This document shows positions 57,819 through 64,000 of a stretch of 64,000 nucleotides of DNA, one piece after another; positions within the stretch are counted from its first letter, which is position 1; every line of letters starts with the position of its first letter. Made by a program: the position numbers and the translations under genes. Origin of the DNA: Mycobacterium sp. (GTDB taxonomy: Bacteria; Actinomycetota; Actinomycetes; Mycobacteriales; Mycobacteriaceae); assembly GCA_020438845.1 (NCBI GenBank), contig JAGQTV010000019.1:16767-80766 (forward strand), read 5' to 3'. The notes beneath the pieces were generated by a model. The model was given only the letters and a program-made list of their open reading frames with translations. It was not told where the DNA came from and made no database searches.

Positions 57819-58219
57819 GGGTTGACCTCGAAGTTGATCTCGGTGCCCGATTTCAGGGTCCGGCCGACGGTGCAGGCTTGGTCGATGGCCCGGTTGACGA
57901 CGACCAACAAGCGGTCGAGTTCCTGCGGCGACAGTGACGAGAGGTCGACCTCGAGGCTCTCCTGTAGCAGCGGGTAACGCTCCTGCTCGCGATCCGCGTC
58001 GCCGGAGACCTTGATGACGGCCTGGTAGTCGTCGCCGAGCCGCCGCCGCAGGGGCAGGTCGCTGCTCAGACCGCTGCAGCCGGCCAGCGCGATCTTCATC
58101 AGCTCACCGGGGGTGAAGACGCCCTCGTCGGTCACCGAGCCGATCAGGACCTCAGCACCGCGGCTGCTTCGCCCCGTGTACCGGCGGACGCCGGTGCGTT
58201 CCACCCAGAGTTCGGTCAT
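57815..58219 (-). CDS. OsmC-family peroxidase-like protein
   Basis: The 134-residue protein has the OsmC/Ohr fold: GRSSRGAEVLIGSVTDEGVFTPGELMKIALAGCSGLSS (given in parts, with the Cys in LAGCSGL) and a second conserved Cys in IDQACTVGRTL. Such proteins reduce organic hydroperoxides through the Cys pair. The ATG at 58219 (MTELWVERTG) was chosen, with a GGAAGGG site upstream; an ATG two codons earlier is equally possible. A perfect hairpin-forming repeat lies immediately upstream, between this gene and fpg. It corresponds to Rv2923c. Confidence 0.87.
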   Translation of the reverse strand: MTELWVERTGVRRYTGRSSRGAEVLIGSVTDEGVFTPGELMKIALAGCSGLSSDLPLRRRLGDDYQAVIKVSGDADREQERYPLLQESLEVDLSSLSPQELDRLLVVVNRAIDQACTVGRTLKSGTEINFEVNP

Positions 58220-58231
58220 GCCCATCCCTTC

Positions 58232-58291
58232 CGCCCAAACCAACGTTTGGGCGGAAAAGAGCGAGAAAAATCCGCCATTACGTCGATCTCG
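58232..58291. repeat. 60-bp dispersed hairpin repeat, copy 2 (fpg-osmC gap)
   Basis: A perfect hairpin, CCGCCCAAAC-CAAC-GTTTGGGCGG (58231-58254), heads a 60-bp segment that aligns without gaps to 18918-18977. On the minus strand the hairpin follows a T-rich stretch after the fpg stop (58311). It could therefore end fpg transcription or form a leader structure just before the osmC start at 58219. Confidence 0.78.
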
Positions 58292-58310
58292 GCGAGACAC
58301 TACCGGCCGG

Positions 58311-59159
58311 CTACCGCCGAGGGCGCGGTTGGCAGGTCGGACAGTAGAACGAGGAGCGGTTCATGAACTTCTCGCGCCGGATCGCCGATCCGCAGCGCCG
58401 ACAGGCTCGGTCCTCGCGGCCATAGACATTCAGCGAGCGGTCGAAGTAGCCGGACTGGCCGTTGACGTTGACGTAGAGCGAGTCGAATGAGGTGCCGCCC
58501 TCACGCAGCGCCTCGCGCATCACCTCGGCCGCGCAATCGAGTACCTCAGCGAGTTGACGGCGGGTGAGCTTCTCGGCGATACGTGCCCCGTTGACCCCGG
58601 CCCGCCACAGCGCCTCGTCGGCGTAGATGTTACCGATCCCCGACACCACAGTCTGATCGAGCAGCTGTCGCTTTAGCTCAGAGTGCTTGCGGCGCAAGAT
58701 CGTAATGACCCGATCGCGATCGAACCGCGGATCCAGCGGGTCGCGGGCGATGTGCGCCACCGGCTCCGGCAGCAGGCTTCCGTCCACGGTCAGCAAGTCG
58801 GCCAACTGCCACCCGCCGAAGGTGCGCTGATCGACGAAACTGAGTGGGGTGCCGTCGTCGAGCACCGCGGCGATACGCAGGTGCCCGGTATCGCGAATCG
58901 GACCCAGCAGCATCTGTCCGCTCATCCCCAGATGCACCACCAACGCAAGGCCGTCCTCGAGGTTGAGCCACAGATACTTGCCGCGACGATCCGTTCCGGA
59001 CACCCGCGCCCCGCGCAATCGTGCGGTCAGGTCGGCGGCCCCTCCCTCGTGCCGCCGCACCGCCCGGGGATGAAGCACCTGCACGTCGACGATGGTCCTG
59101 CCCGTGACGTGAGCCTCCAGGCCGCGGCGGACGACCTCGACTTCGGGGAGTTCAGGCAT
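58311..59159 (-). CDS. fpg: Formamidopyrimidine-DNA glycosylase
   Basis: Fpg/MutM removes oxidised purines such as 8-oxoguanine and nicks the abasic site. The 282-residue protein starts [14 protein letters not shown], with Pro2 as the catalytic nucleophile and Glu3 beside it. A helix-two-turn-helix region follows ([20 protein letters not shown]). The C-terminal zinc finger has four Cys (CRRCGSAI and FYCPTCQ). The ATG at 59159 gives the obligatory N-terminal Pro after Met removal. It overlaps the rnc end by 8 bp, so the two are co-expressed. Confidence 0.96.
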   Translation of the reverse strand: MPELPEVEVVRRGLEAHVTGRTIVDVQVLHPRAVRRHEGGAADLTARLRGARVSGTDRRGKYLWLNLEDGLALVVHLGMSGQMLLGPIRDTGHLRIAAVLDDGTPLSFVDQRTFGGWQLADLLTVDGSLLPEPVAHIARDPLDPRFDRDRVITILRRKHSELKRQLLDQTVVSGIGNIYADEALWRAGVNGARIAEKLTRRQLAEVLDCAAEVMREALREGGTSFDSLYVNVNGQSGYFDRSLNVYGREDRACRRCGSAIRREKFMNRSSFYCPTCQPRPRR

Positions 59160-59877
59160 CCAGCCTGGCGGTCCCCAACGCAGCATCCGGGGCAGCAGCG
59201 TCCAGGGCGGTCCAGGCCTGCGCCGCGGCGTCGGTCTCAGCAGCCTTCTTCGATCGGCCCTCCCCGCGGCCGCATTCCTCGCCGTTCACGTACACCACCG
59301 CAGAGAACCGCCGGTCATGATCGGGGCCCCGAGCGGACACGTCGTAGCGGGGAACCCCCAGCCCACGGGCCGAGGTCAACTCCTGCAGGCTGGACTTCCA
59401 CTCCAAGGCCGCGCCCAACGTGGGGGCCGTCTCCAGCAGTTCCTGAAACAGCTTCAGGATGACGCGCCGGGCCCCCTCCAACCCGTGCTCCAGATACACG
59501 GCACCGATCAGCGATTCGACCGTGTCGGCGAGGATGCTGGCCTTGGCCTGGCCGCCGGTGTTGACCTCGCCGCGGCCCAGCAGCACATACTCGCCGAGCC
59601 CGCTTTCGGTGAGTTCACGGGCGACGCCGGCGAGCGCCTGACTGTTGACGATGCTATTGCGCAGCTTGGCCAGGTCTCCCTCGGAACTGTCCGGATGGCA
59701 CCGGAACAGTTCCTCGACGATCACCAGCCCGAGCACGGCGTCGCCGAGCAACTCCAGACGCTCGTTGGTGGGCAGGCCGCCGTTCTCGTAGGCGTAGCTG
59801 CGGTGAGTGAGCGCCACCGTGAGCAGGTCGTCGGGAAGTTCGGCGCCGAGGGCGTCCAGCAGGTCCTGACGCGACAT
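59152..59877 (-). CDS. rnc: Ribonuclease III
   Basis: RNase III cleaves double-stranded RNA in rRNA precursors and some mRNAs. The 241-residue protein has the catalytic signature [15 protein letters not shown] and the second acidic cluster [17 protein letters not shown]-terminal dsRNA-binding domain follows ([19 protein letters not shown] to the [16 protein letters not shown] block). The start ATG overlaps the upstream DUF177 stop by one base (TGATG), and its end overlaps fpg, so DUF177-rnc-fpg form a tight unit. Confidence 0.96.
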   Translation of the reverse strand: MSRQDLLDALGAELPDDLLTVALTHRSYAYENGGLPTNERLELLGDAVLGLVIVEELFRCHPDSSEGDLAKLRNSIVNSQALAGVARELTESGLGEYVLLGRGEVNTGGQAKASILADTVESLIGAVYLEHGLEGARRVILKLFQELLETAPTLGAALEWKSSLQELTSARGLGVPRYDVSARGPDHDRRFSAVVYVNGEECGRGEGRSKKAAETDAAAQAWTALDAAAPDAALGTARLDA

Positions 59878-60434
59878 CAGCGGTCACCGTCCGGTTCGCC
59901 GTCGGTCGTGGGCAGGAGTTTGGCCAGCTTGGACCAGCGCGGGTCGATCTGCTCGTGGTGGTGGCCCGGCTCGGCGGTTGCGATCGCGACCCCACACTGT
60001 GGGCACAGTCCAGGGCAGTCCGGTGAGCACAGTGGGGCGAACGGGAGCGCCATGCCGACGGCGTCGACGATCGGCTGTTCGAGGTTCACCGTCTGGTCGA
60101 CTACGTGGCCCACTTCGTCCTCCTCGGTAGTGGACTCAGTGAGGCTGTCCGGGTAGGCGAACAGCTCGGTCAGCGCGATCTCGATCTCGCCGCTGACCGG
60201 CCCCAAGCACCGCGAGCACTCACCCCGGGTGGGGGCACGCACGGTCCCGGAAACCAGTACGCCCTCCGAAACCGACTCGAACCGGAGATCGAGGTCGAGG
60301 TCGGCACCGGGGTGGATCGCGACGAGCTCCAGCCCCATTCGGGATGGGCTGGGTATCGTCTCACGGACGGTCATCAGGGCGCCGGGTCGACGGCCGAGCC
60401 TGGACACGTCGAACACCAGCGCTGATCGGGCCAT
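59877..60434 (-). CDS. DUF177 (YceD-like) protein
   Basis: The 185-residue acidic protein has the DUF177/YceD layout: an N-terminal strand region (LVFDVSRLGRRPGALMT), the block RAPTRGECSRCLGPVSGEIE with a CxxC, an acidic middle, and CSPDCPGLCPQCG with a second Cys cluster that may bind zinc. YceD proteins usually precede rpmF (L32) and are linked to ribosomal RNA metabolism; rpmF is absent here, and rnc follows instead. It corresponds to Rv2926c and is coupled to rnc by start-stop overlap. Confidence 0.88.
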   Translation of the reverse strand: MARSALVFDVSRLGRRPGALMTVRETIPSPSRMGLELVAIHPGADLDLDLRFESVSEGVLVSGTVRAPTRGECSRCLGPVSGEIEIALTELFAYPDSLTESTTEEDEVGHVVDQTVNLEQPIVDAVGMALPFAPLCSPDCPGLCPQCGVAIATAEPGHHHEQIDPRWSKLAKLLPTTDGEPDGDR

Positions 60435-60464
60435 GACGCCGATCCTAACGGCGTCCCACCAAGG

Positions 60465-61202
60465 TCAGTGCTGGACGTAGTCGTGGGTGCCCGCCGCGGT
60501 GCGCAGTTGGTGACGCCCGCGGCTCACCGACCGCAGCGTCCCGTTGAGGTAGTCCTCGAACTGAGCCAGTTTGTTGTCGACGTAGATGTCGCACTCTCCA
60601 CGCAACCGGTCGGCCTCGGCGTGGGCGGAATCGACGAGGCGGGTGGCTTCGGCGTTGGCGGCCTGCACCACCTCGGTCTGTGAGACCAGTCGCTGCTGCT
60701 CCTTGATGCCTTCCTGGACGGCCTTCTCGTAGGAGATGTTGCCGTTCTCGACCAGCCGATCGGCCTCGGCCTTGGCCCTGCTGGTAGCGGCCTCGTAGTC
60801 GCGCTTGGCGGTGCTGGACAGGCGGGTCGCCTCCTCGCGAGCCTCGGTGACCATTTTCTCGCTGTGCGAACGGGCCTCGGAGACCATGCGGTCGGCCTGC
60901 GATTTGGCGTCGGCCAGCAGTCGGTCCGCTTCGGCGCGCGCGTGGCTGAGCAGGGAGTCCGCCTCAGAGGTAGCGCCGGTAACCATGGCGTCGGCGTGCT
61001 CCCGCGCCTGGCCGAGCATTGAATCCCGGGCGTCGAGCACGTCCTGGGCGTCGTCGAGCTCTCCCGGGATGGCATCCTTGATGTCGTCGATCAACTCCAG
61101 GACATCGCCGCGGGGAACCACGCAGCCGGCGGTCATCGGGACCCCGCGGGCCTCTTCCACGATCGCGCTCAGCTCGTCGAGCGCTTCAAAAACTCGGTAC
61201 AC
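60465..61202 (-). CDS. sepIVA: Septum-site DivIVA-family protein SepIVA
   Basis: The 245-residue protein is almost wholly coiled coil. A short DivIVA-like N-terminus (YRVFEALDELSAIVEEARGV, LELIDDIKDAIPGEL) leads to heptad-rich segments with repeating AxxEADRLL motifs. SepIVA (Rv2927c) is an essential mycobacterial division factor that localises to the septum and the intracellular membrane domain. It lies 30 bp before the DUF177 gene in the same direction. The repeated ARxEADRL steps suggest internal duplication of the coil. Confidence 0.92.
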   Translation of the reverse strand: MYRVFEALDELSAIVEEARGVPMTAGCVVPRGDVLELIDDIKDAIPGELDDAQDVLDARDSMLGQAREHADAMVTGATSEADSLLSHARAEADRLLADAKSQADRMVSEARSHSEKMVTEAREEATRLSSTAKRDYEAATSRAKAEADRLVENGNISYEKAVQEGIKEQQRLVSQTEVVQAANAEATRLVDSAHAEADRLRGECDIYVDNKLAQFEDYLNGTLRSVSRGRHQLRTAAGTHDYVQH

Positions 61203-61290
61203 GGCGCACTCCTGGCGGTAGTTGGGTAGTGACCAGTGTGCCTGGTGTTACGTCTGTGACTGTGGTAGCGCTCCGGTGTGTCGCGAGAAA

Positions 61291-61770
61291 TCAGCGACCG
61301 GCAAGTTTGGCTTGCATCCGCCGGTTCACCGAGTCCGGCAGCAGGGCGGAAACGTCGCCGCCCAAACCTGCAACCTCCTTGGCCAGCGAGGAGGAGACGA
61401 ACGAGTACTGCGGCGTGGTCGCCACGAAGAAGGTGTCAACCCCGGCGACGTGCTTGTTCATTTGCGCCATCTGCAGCTCGTACTCGAAGTCGGTGCCGGT
61501 GCGCAGACCTTTCACGATCGCGGTCATGCCACGGGCCCGGACGAAATCGACCACCAGCCCCTGCCCGGATTCCACCCTCAGATTGGGCAGGTGCGCGCAC
61601 GCCTCCTCGATCATCGCGATGCGCTCCCCGACGTCGAACATGCCGGACTTCTTGGGGTTCACCAGCACTGCGACGATCACCTCGTCGAACTGTTCGGTGG
61701 CACGTTCGAAAACGTCAATGTGCCCCAGAGTCACCGGGTCGAACGACCCCGGGCAGACAGCTCCACTCAT
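61291..61770 (-). CDS. coaD: Phosphopantetheine adenylyltransferase
   Basis: CoaD transfers AMP from ATP to 4'-phosphopantetheine in CoA synthesis. The 159-residue protein has the nucleotidyltransferase motif [16 protein letters not shown] (T/HxGH). The pantetheine-binding [18 protein letters not shown] block follows, then the ATP-binding [17 protein letters not shown] with the ISSS-like motif. The usual length and all motifs are intact. It follows rsmD after 45 bp, the common bacterial pairing (Rv2965c-Rv2966c). Confidence 0.96.
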   Translation of the reverse strand: MSGAVCPGSFDPVTLGHIDVFERATEQFDEVIVAVLVNPKKSGMFDVGERIAMIEEACAHLPNLRVESGQGLVVDFVRARGMTAIVKGLRTGTDFEYELQMAQMNKHVAGVDTFFVATTPQYSFVSSSLAKEVAGLGGDVSALLPDSVNRRMQAKLAGR

Positions 61771-61815
61771 GCGCGATCCGCCTCCGCTCCTCGCTGGCGC
61801 TCCTGCGCGATGACG

Positions 61816-62388
61816 CTAGCAGTCGCTTATCCCAGCCGCTCCGACGTCAGCACCCTCCAAGCGGGTGTCGCCGTAGCGTCGCACCGGCCACGCCGTCCAG
61901 CCCGCCGGCCAGCGAAGCGGCTCCGAGGAAACCGGGCGCTCCACCACCACCACGCCGCCCTCGACGACCCAGCAGGTGTGTTGCAGGCCGGACAGCAGTG
62001 CCTCCACCGCGGGCGTGTCGACGTCGTAGGGCGGATCGGCCAGCACAAGGTCCATCGGTGCGTCCGGAGGCGTCTTCATCAGCGATGCCACCGATGCACG
62101 CCGGACCGTCGCGCCGGGCAGGCCAACCGTCTCGATATTGCGCGCAATGACATCGGCGGCACGGCGGTCGGCCTCGACGAACAGCACCGACTGCGCCCCC
62201 CGTGACAATGCCTCCAGACCGAGTGCCCCGGAACCGGCAAAGAGATCCAGCACGCGCAGCCCGGTCAAGTCCAGCCGCGCCGCGAGGACGTTGAACAGGG
62301 CTTCACGCACACGGTCGGTTGTCGGCCGGGCCGAGGACGGTACGACCAGTCTGCGGCCCCCCGCAGCGCCGGCGACGATCCGAGTCAC
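61816..62388 (-). CDS. rsmD: 16S rRNA (guanine-N2) methyltransferase RsmD
   Basis: RsmD methylates G966 of 16S rRNA. The 190-residue protein starts with [15 protein letters not shown], typical of the family. It has SAM motif [19 protein letters not shown], then [10 protein letters not shown], and the catalytic DPPY tetrad in [12 protein letters not shown]. It is adjacent to coaD. In M. tuberculosis pca lies between this gene and the VKOR gene; here they abut with no gap, so pca is elsewhere or absent. Confidence 0.94.
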   Translation of the reverse strand: MTRIVAGAAGGRRLVVPSSARPTTDRVREALFNVLAARLDLTGLRVLDLFAGSGALGLEALSRGAQSVLFVEADRRAADVIARNIETVGLPGATVRRASVASLMKTPPDAPMDLVLADPPYDVDTPAVEALLSGLQHTCWVVEGGVVVVERPVSSEPLRWPAGWTAWPVRRYGDTRLEGADVGAAGISDC

Positions 62389-63021
62389 CTAGATCAGGGT
62401 CGACCAGTAGTCCCAGAACCGGACCAGTATCTGCAGGATGACCGCGGTGAACCACAGAGCCACCAGTGACCATCGCCAGTTGTACAACGCCCGCGCCACC
62501 GGGTTTCCGGCCAGCGGTTGAAGAGCGATCGGTGCCACCACGGCAAACAGAGGGACAGTCACCGACCAGACCACCATGCAGTACGGGCACAGTGCGCCGA
62601 TTGCGTAGAGGGTCTCGTAGGACAGCCACTGCACGAAGATCACGCCCAGGCCCGTCCCAATCGTCAGGCCAACCCAGTACCAACGCGGTAGCGGCACCTT
62701 GTTGACGGCGAGCACGCCGGTGACGATGACGACACAAAAGGCTCCGACGCCGATAAGCGGGTTGGGTGGCCCGAACACCGAGGCCTGCGGGGTATTGATC
62801 ACCGAGCCACAGGCCAGGACCGGGTTGATGCTGCAGGTGGGCACATACCTCGGGTCCTTGAGCATCTCGATCTTCTCGATCAGCAGATCCGCCGAAGACA
62901 AGAACCCGATCACTCCGGCGATCAGAATCCACCAGGCGCTGGCGCGCTTGACCCGAACCGCCCCGGCCGCCGCCGCGGGCGCCTCACCGGACTGCGCAGC
63001 CGCCGCGGTCGCTGTACTCAT
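62389..63021 (-). CDS. Vitamin K epoxide reductase (VKOR) family protein
   Basis: Bacterial VKOR reoxidises a DsbA-like partner using quinone, driving disulphide formation in exported proteins. The 210-residue protein has five or so membrane helices. The loop Cys pair is in CSINPVLACGSV and the quinone-reducing CPYC motif is in ALCPYCMVVW. The gene overlaps the DsbA-like gene by 4 bp, so the two redox partners are made together. It corresponds to Rv2968c. The helices near the C-terminus (WSLVALWFTAVILQILV) close the bundle. Confidence 0.93.
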   Translation of the reverse strand: MSTATAAAAQSGEAPAAAAGAVRVKRASAWWILIAGVIGFLSSADLLIEKIEMLKDPRYVPTCSINPVLACGSVINTPQASVFGPPNPLIGVGAFCVVIVTGVLAVNKVPLPRWYWVGLTIGTGLGVIFVQWLSYETLYAIGALCPYCMVVWSVTVPLFAVVAPIALQPLAGNPVARALYNWRWSLVALWFTAVILQILVRFWDYWSTLI

Positions 63022-63845
63022 GGCTTCGGGGCCTCCGAGGCGGCCGACGCCGGCGGCGCCCCCTCAGGAGCTGGCGGTGCGCCCTCCGGCGCCGGCGGTG
63101 CTCCCGCCGGCGGTTTCGGCATCAGTGCCGGCACCGGGCCCACCACGGATGTGATCTTCGCGATCAACTCATCGGGGTTGGCCGGACTGATGTCTTCGCC
63201 GTTGAGGCGAATAGTCGGAGTAGCGGTGATCTTGGCCGCGGCGGCCAGACCCTTAACCATGTCGGTGTACCGGTTGTGGTTGACGCAGTCCGCGACACCA
63301 CCGGCGGCACCGGCCTGTCGAGCGGTCTCGATCAGCGCGGCATTGTCCGGACCGGAACCCGAGCCCTCGGGCGGCTGCTGGGCGAACAGGGCCGAGTGGA
63401 ACCGGACGAACGCCTCTTTGTTCTCGTCGCCGACGCAGTACGCCGCGTTGGCTGCCCGGGCGGAATAACCGCCGTTGGTCTTGTTCAGAATCGCGACCAT
63501 GTAGTAGTCGACCTCGGCCGCGCCGCTCTCAACGATCTTGTTGATCGTCGCGCCGAACTCCTTCTCGAACTTCTGGCAGTGCGGGCACTGGAAGTCCTCG
63601 TAGATCGACAGCACCGCCTTGGGCTCGTCGCTGTCCGCCTTTTTGATCAGGGAATCGGAGCTGAGCCGGACGGCCTGCATGTCGCCGGCGGCGCGCTTGT
63701 CTTCCTTGCCCATCACGATGTAGAGCACAAGGCCCACGGCGAAGATGATGACGAGTGCGGTCAGCCCCAGGCGAATGGCCAGGTCGCGCTTGCGATCTTG
63801 GGCTTTCAGGTCGTAGCGGGGCGCGCTTTTCTTGTTGGTGGCCAC
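63018..63845 (-). CDS. Membrane-anchored DsbA-like thiol oxidoreductase
   Basis: The 275-residue protein has one N-terminal membrane helix (GLTALVIIFAVGLVLYIVMG) after a Lys/Arg-rich start. An extracytoplasmic thioredoxin-fold DsbA domain follows, with the active site QCPHCQKFE in EDFQCPHC and the cis-Pro region TATPTIRLNGEDI. A C-terminal tail of APPAPEG repeats ends the protein. It oxidises cysteines of exported proteins and is recharged by the VKOR encoded next (4-bp overlap). It corresponds to Rv2969c. An extra Cys pair (AYCVGDE, ADCVNH) is typical of the actinobacterial enzymes. Confidence 0.92.
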   Translation of the reverse strand: MATNKKSAPRYDLKAQDRKRDLAIRLGLTALVIIFAVGLVLYIVMGKEDKRAAGDMQAVRLSSDSLIKKADSDEPKAVLSIYEDFQCPHCQKFEKEFGATINKIVESGAAEVDYYMVAILNKTNGGYSARAANAAYCVGDENKEAFVRFHSALFAQQPPEGSGSGPDNAALIETARQAGAAGGVADCVNHNRYTDMVKGLAAAAKITATPTIRLNGEDISPANPDELIAKITSVVGPVPALMPKPPAGAPPAPEGAPPAPEGAPPASAASEAPKP

Positions 63846-63920
63846 GGGTCGGCGGATCCTCGCTGTCGGTGAAGTCGGCTGCTCTGGCCCTCAAGAGTAC
63901 CGGCGCGGTAAAACGTCACT

Positions 63921-64000
63921 TCAGTCGTGGGTCAAGTGCGCCCGCAACGCCGAAATCATCTCGGCGTTGGCCCGGGGCCCCACCCCCCCCCCCCCCCCCC
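63921..64000 (-). CDS. C-terminal end of an unidentified protein (5' truncated by the window)
   Basis: On the minus strand the frame reads VGPRANAEMISALRAHLTHD and stops at 63921; beyond it only poly-C sequence remains. The composition is consistent with the last helix of an enzyme, but the family cannot be named from 20 residues. Gene order in M. tuberculosis would predict a lipN-like esterase after the DsbA-like gene; that is only a guess from synteny. Confidence 0.35.
   Translation of the reverse strand, partial: GGGGGVGPRANAEMISALRAHLTHD
63983..64000. other. Run of 18 C at the window end
   Basis: The last 18 bases are all C. A homopolymer of this length is not expected inside a mycobacterial coding sequence. 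It most likely marks a contig end or a poly-G read artefact. Confidence 0.85.

Overview
The window is high-GC actinobacterial DNA from a mycobacterium. The evidence is the FAS-II mycolate cluster fabD-acpM-kasA-kasB-accD6 behind a MabR-type regulator, a PE/PPE/EsxB/EsxA/EspI/EccD ESX-1-type cluster, SepIVA, a cutinase-family protein, and long collinear stretches with the Mycobacterium tuberculosis gene order. The species cannot be named from the sequence. Relative to M. tuberculosis the window is a mosaic of blocks that correspond, from recalled gene order, to Rv2238c-Rv2252, Rv2676c-Rv2681, Rv2531c, Rv3872-Rv3878, Rv2915c-Rv2927c and Rv2966c-Rv2969c. It ends in a run of 18 C, which looks like a contig end or read artefact.

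Layout. 1-7.4 kb is accessory: a truncated membrane-anchored protein, a lipoprotein metallopeptidase, purU, a small unknown protein, a DoxX-like protein, a secreted cutinase, a TetR/P450/ferredoxin unit with a clear operator-promoter, an SRPBCC protein, and tRNA-Val with a broken partial copy 0.9 kb away. 7.4-13.5 kb holds ahpE, a DUF3052 gene, a lipoprotein, aceE, a 58-bp tandem repeat and mabR. 13.6-18.9 kb is the FAS-II operon. 18.9-21.3 kb is a 2.25-kb islet (secreted Gly/Asn repeat protein plus methyltransferase) bracketed by two copies of the 3' end of glpD. 21.2-25.9 kb holds glpD, a TetR gene, an FAD-linked oxidase and a diacylglycerol kinase-like lipid kinase. 25.9-29.0 kb is the haem trio hemQ-hemY-hemE, followed by a DUF3000 gene, an RNase D-like gene, a Pro-rich membrane protein, a nitroreductase and a large Orn/Lys/Arg-type decarboxylase (to 35.4 kb).

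35.5-41.8 kb is the most striking segment. It is a minus-strand ESX-1-type module, PE35-PPE68-esxB-esxA-espI-eccD1-espJ, in canonical order but without eccA, eccB, eccC, eccE, mycP or espG alongside. It lies between the decarboxylase and the amidohydrolase-ffh pair. A long inverted repeat enclosing a tandem duplication separates esxA from espI.

42.0-63.9 kb is mostly housekeeping on the minus strand: protein targeting (ffh, ftsY), nitrogen signalling (amt-glnB-glnD with a candidate GlnR site), chromosome organisation (smc), DNA repair (fpg), RNA processing (rnc), cell division (sepIVA), CoA synthesis (coaD), 16S rRNA methylation (rsmD) and a VKOR/DsbA oxidative-folding pair. Two plus-strand genes interrupt it: a secreted PE-PPE-domain-like protein and a type 2 isopentenyl diphosphate isomerase. 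No rRNA, CRISPR array or intact transposase was seen.
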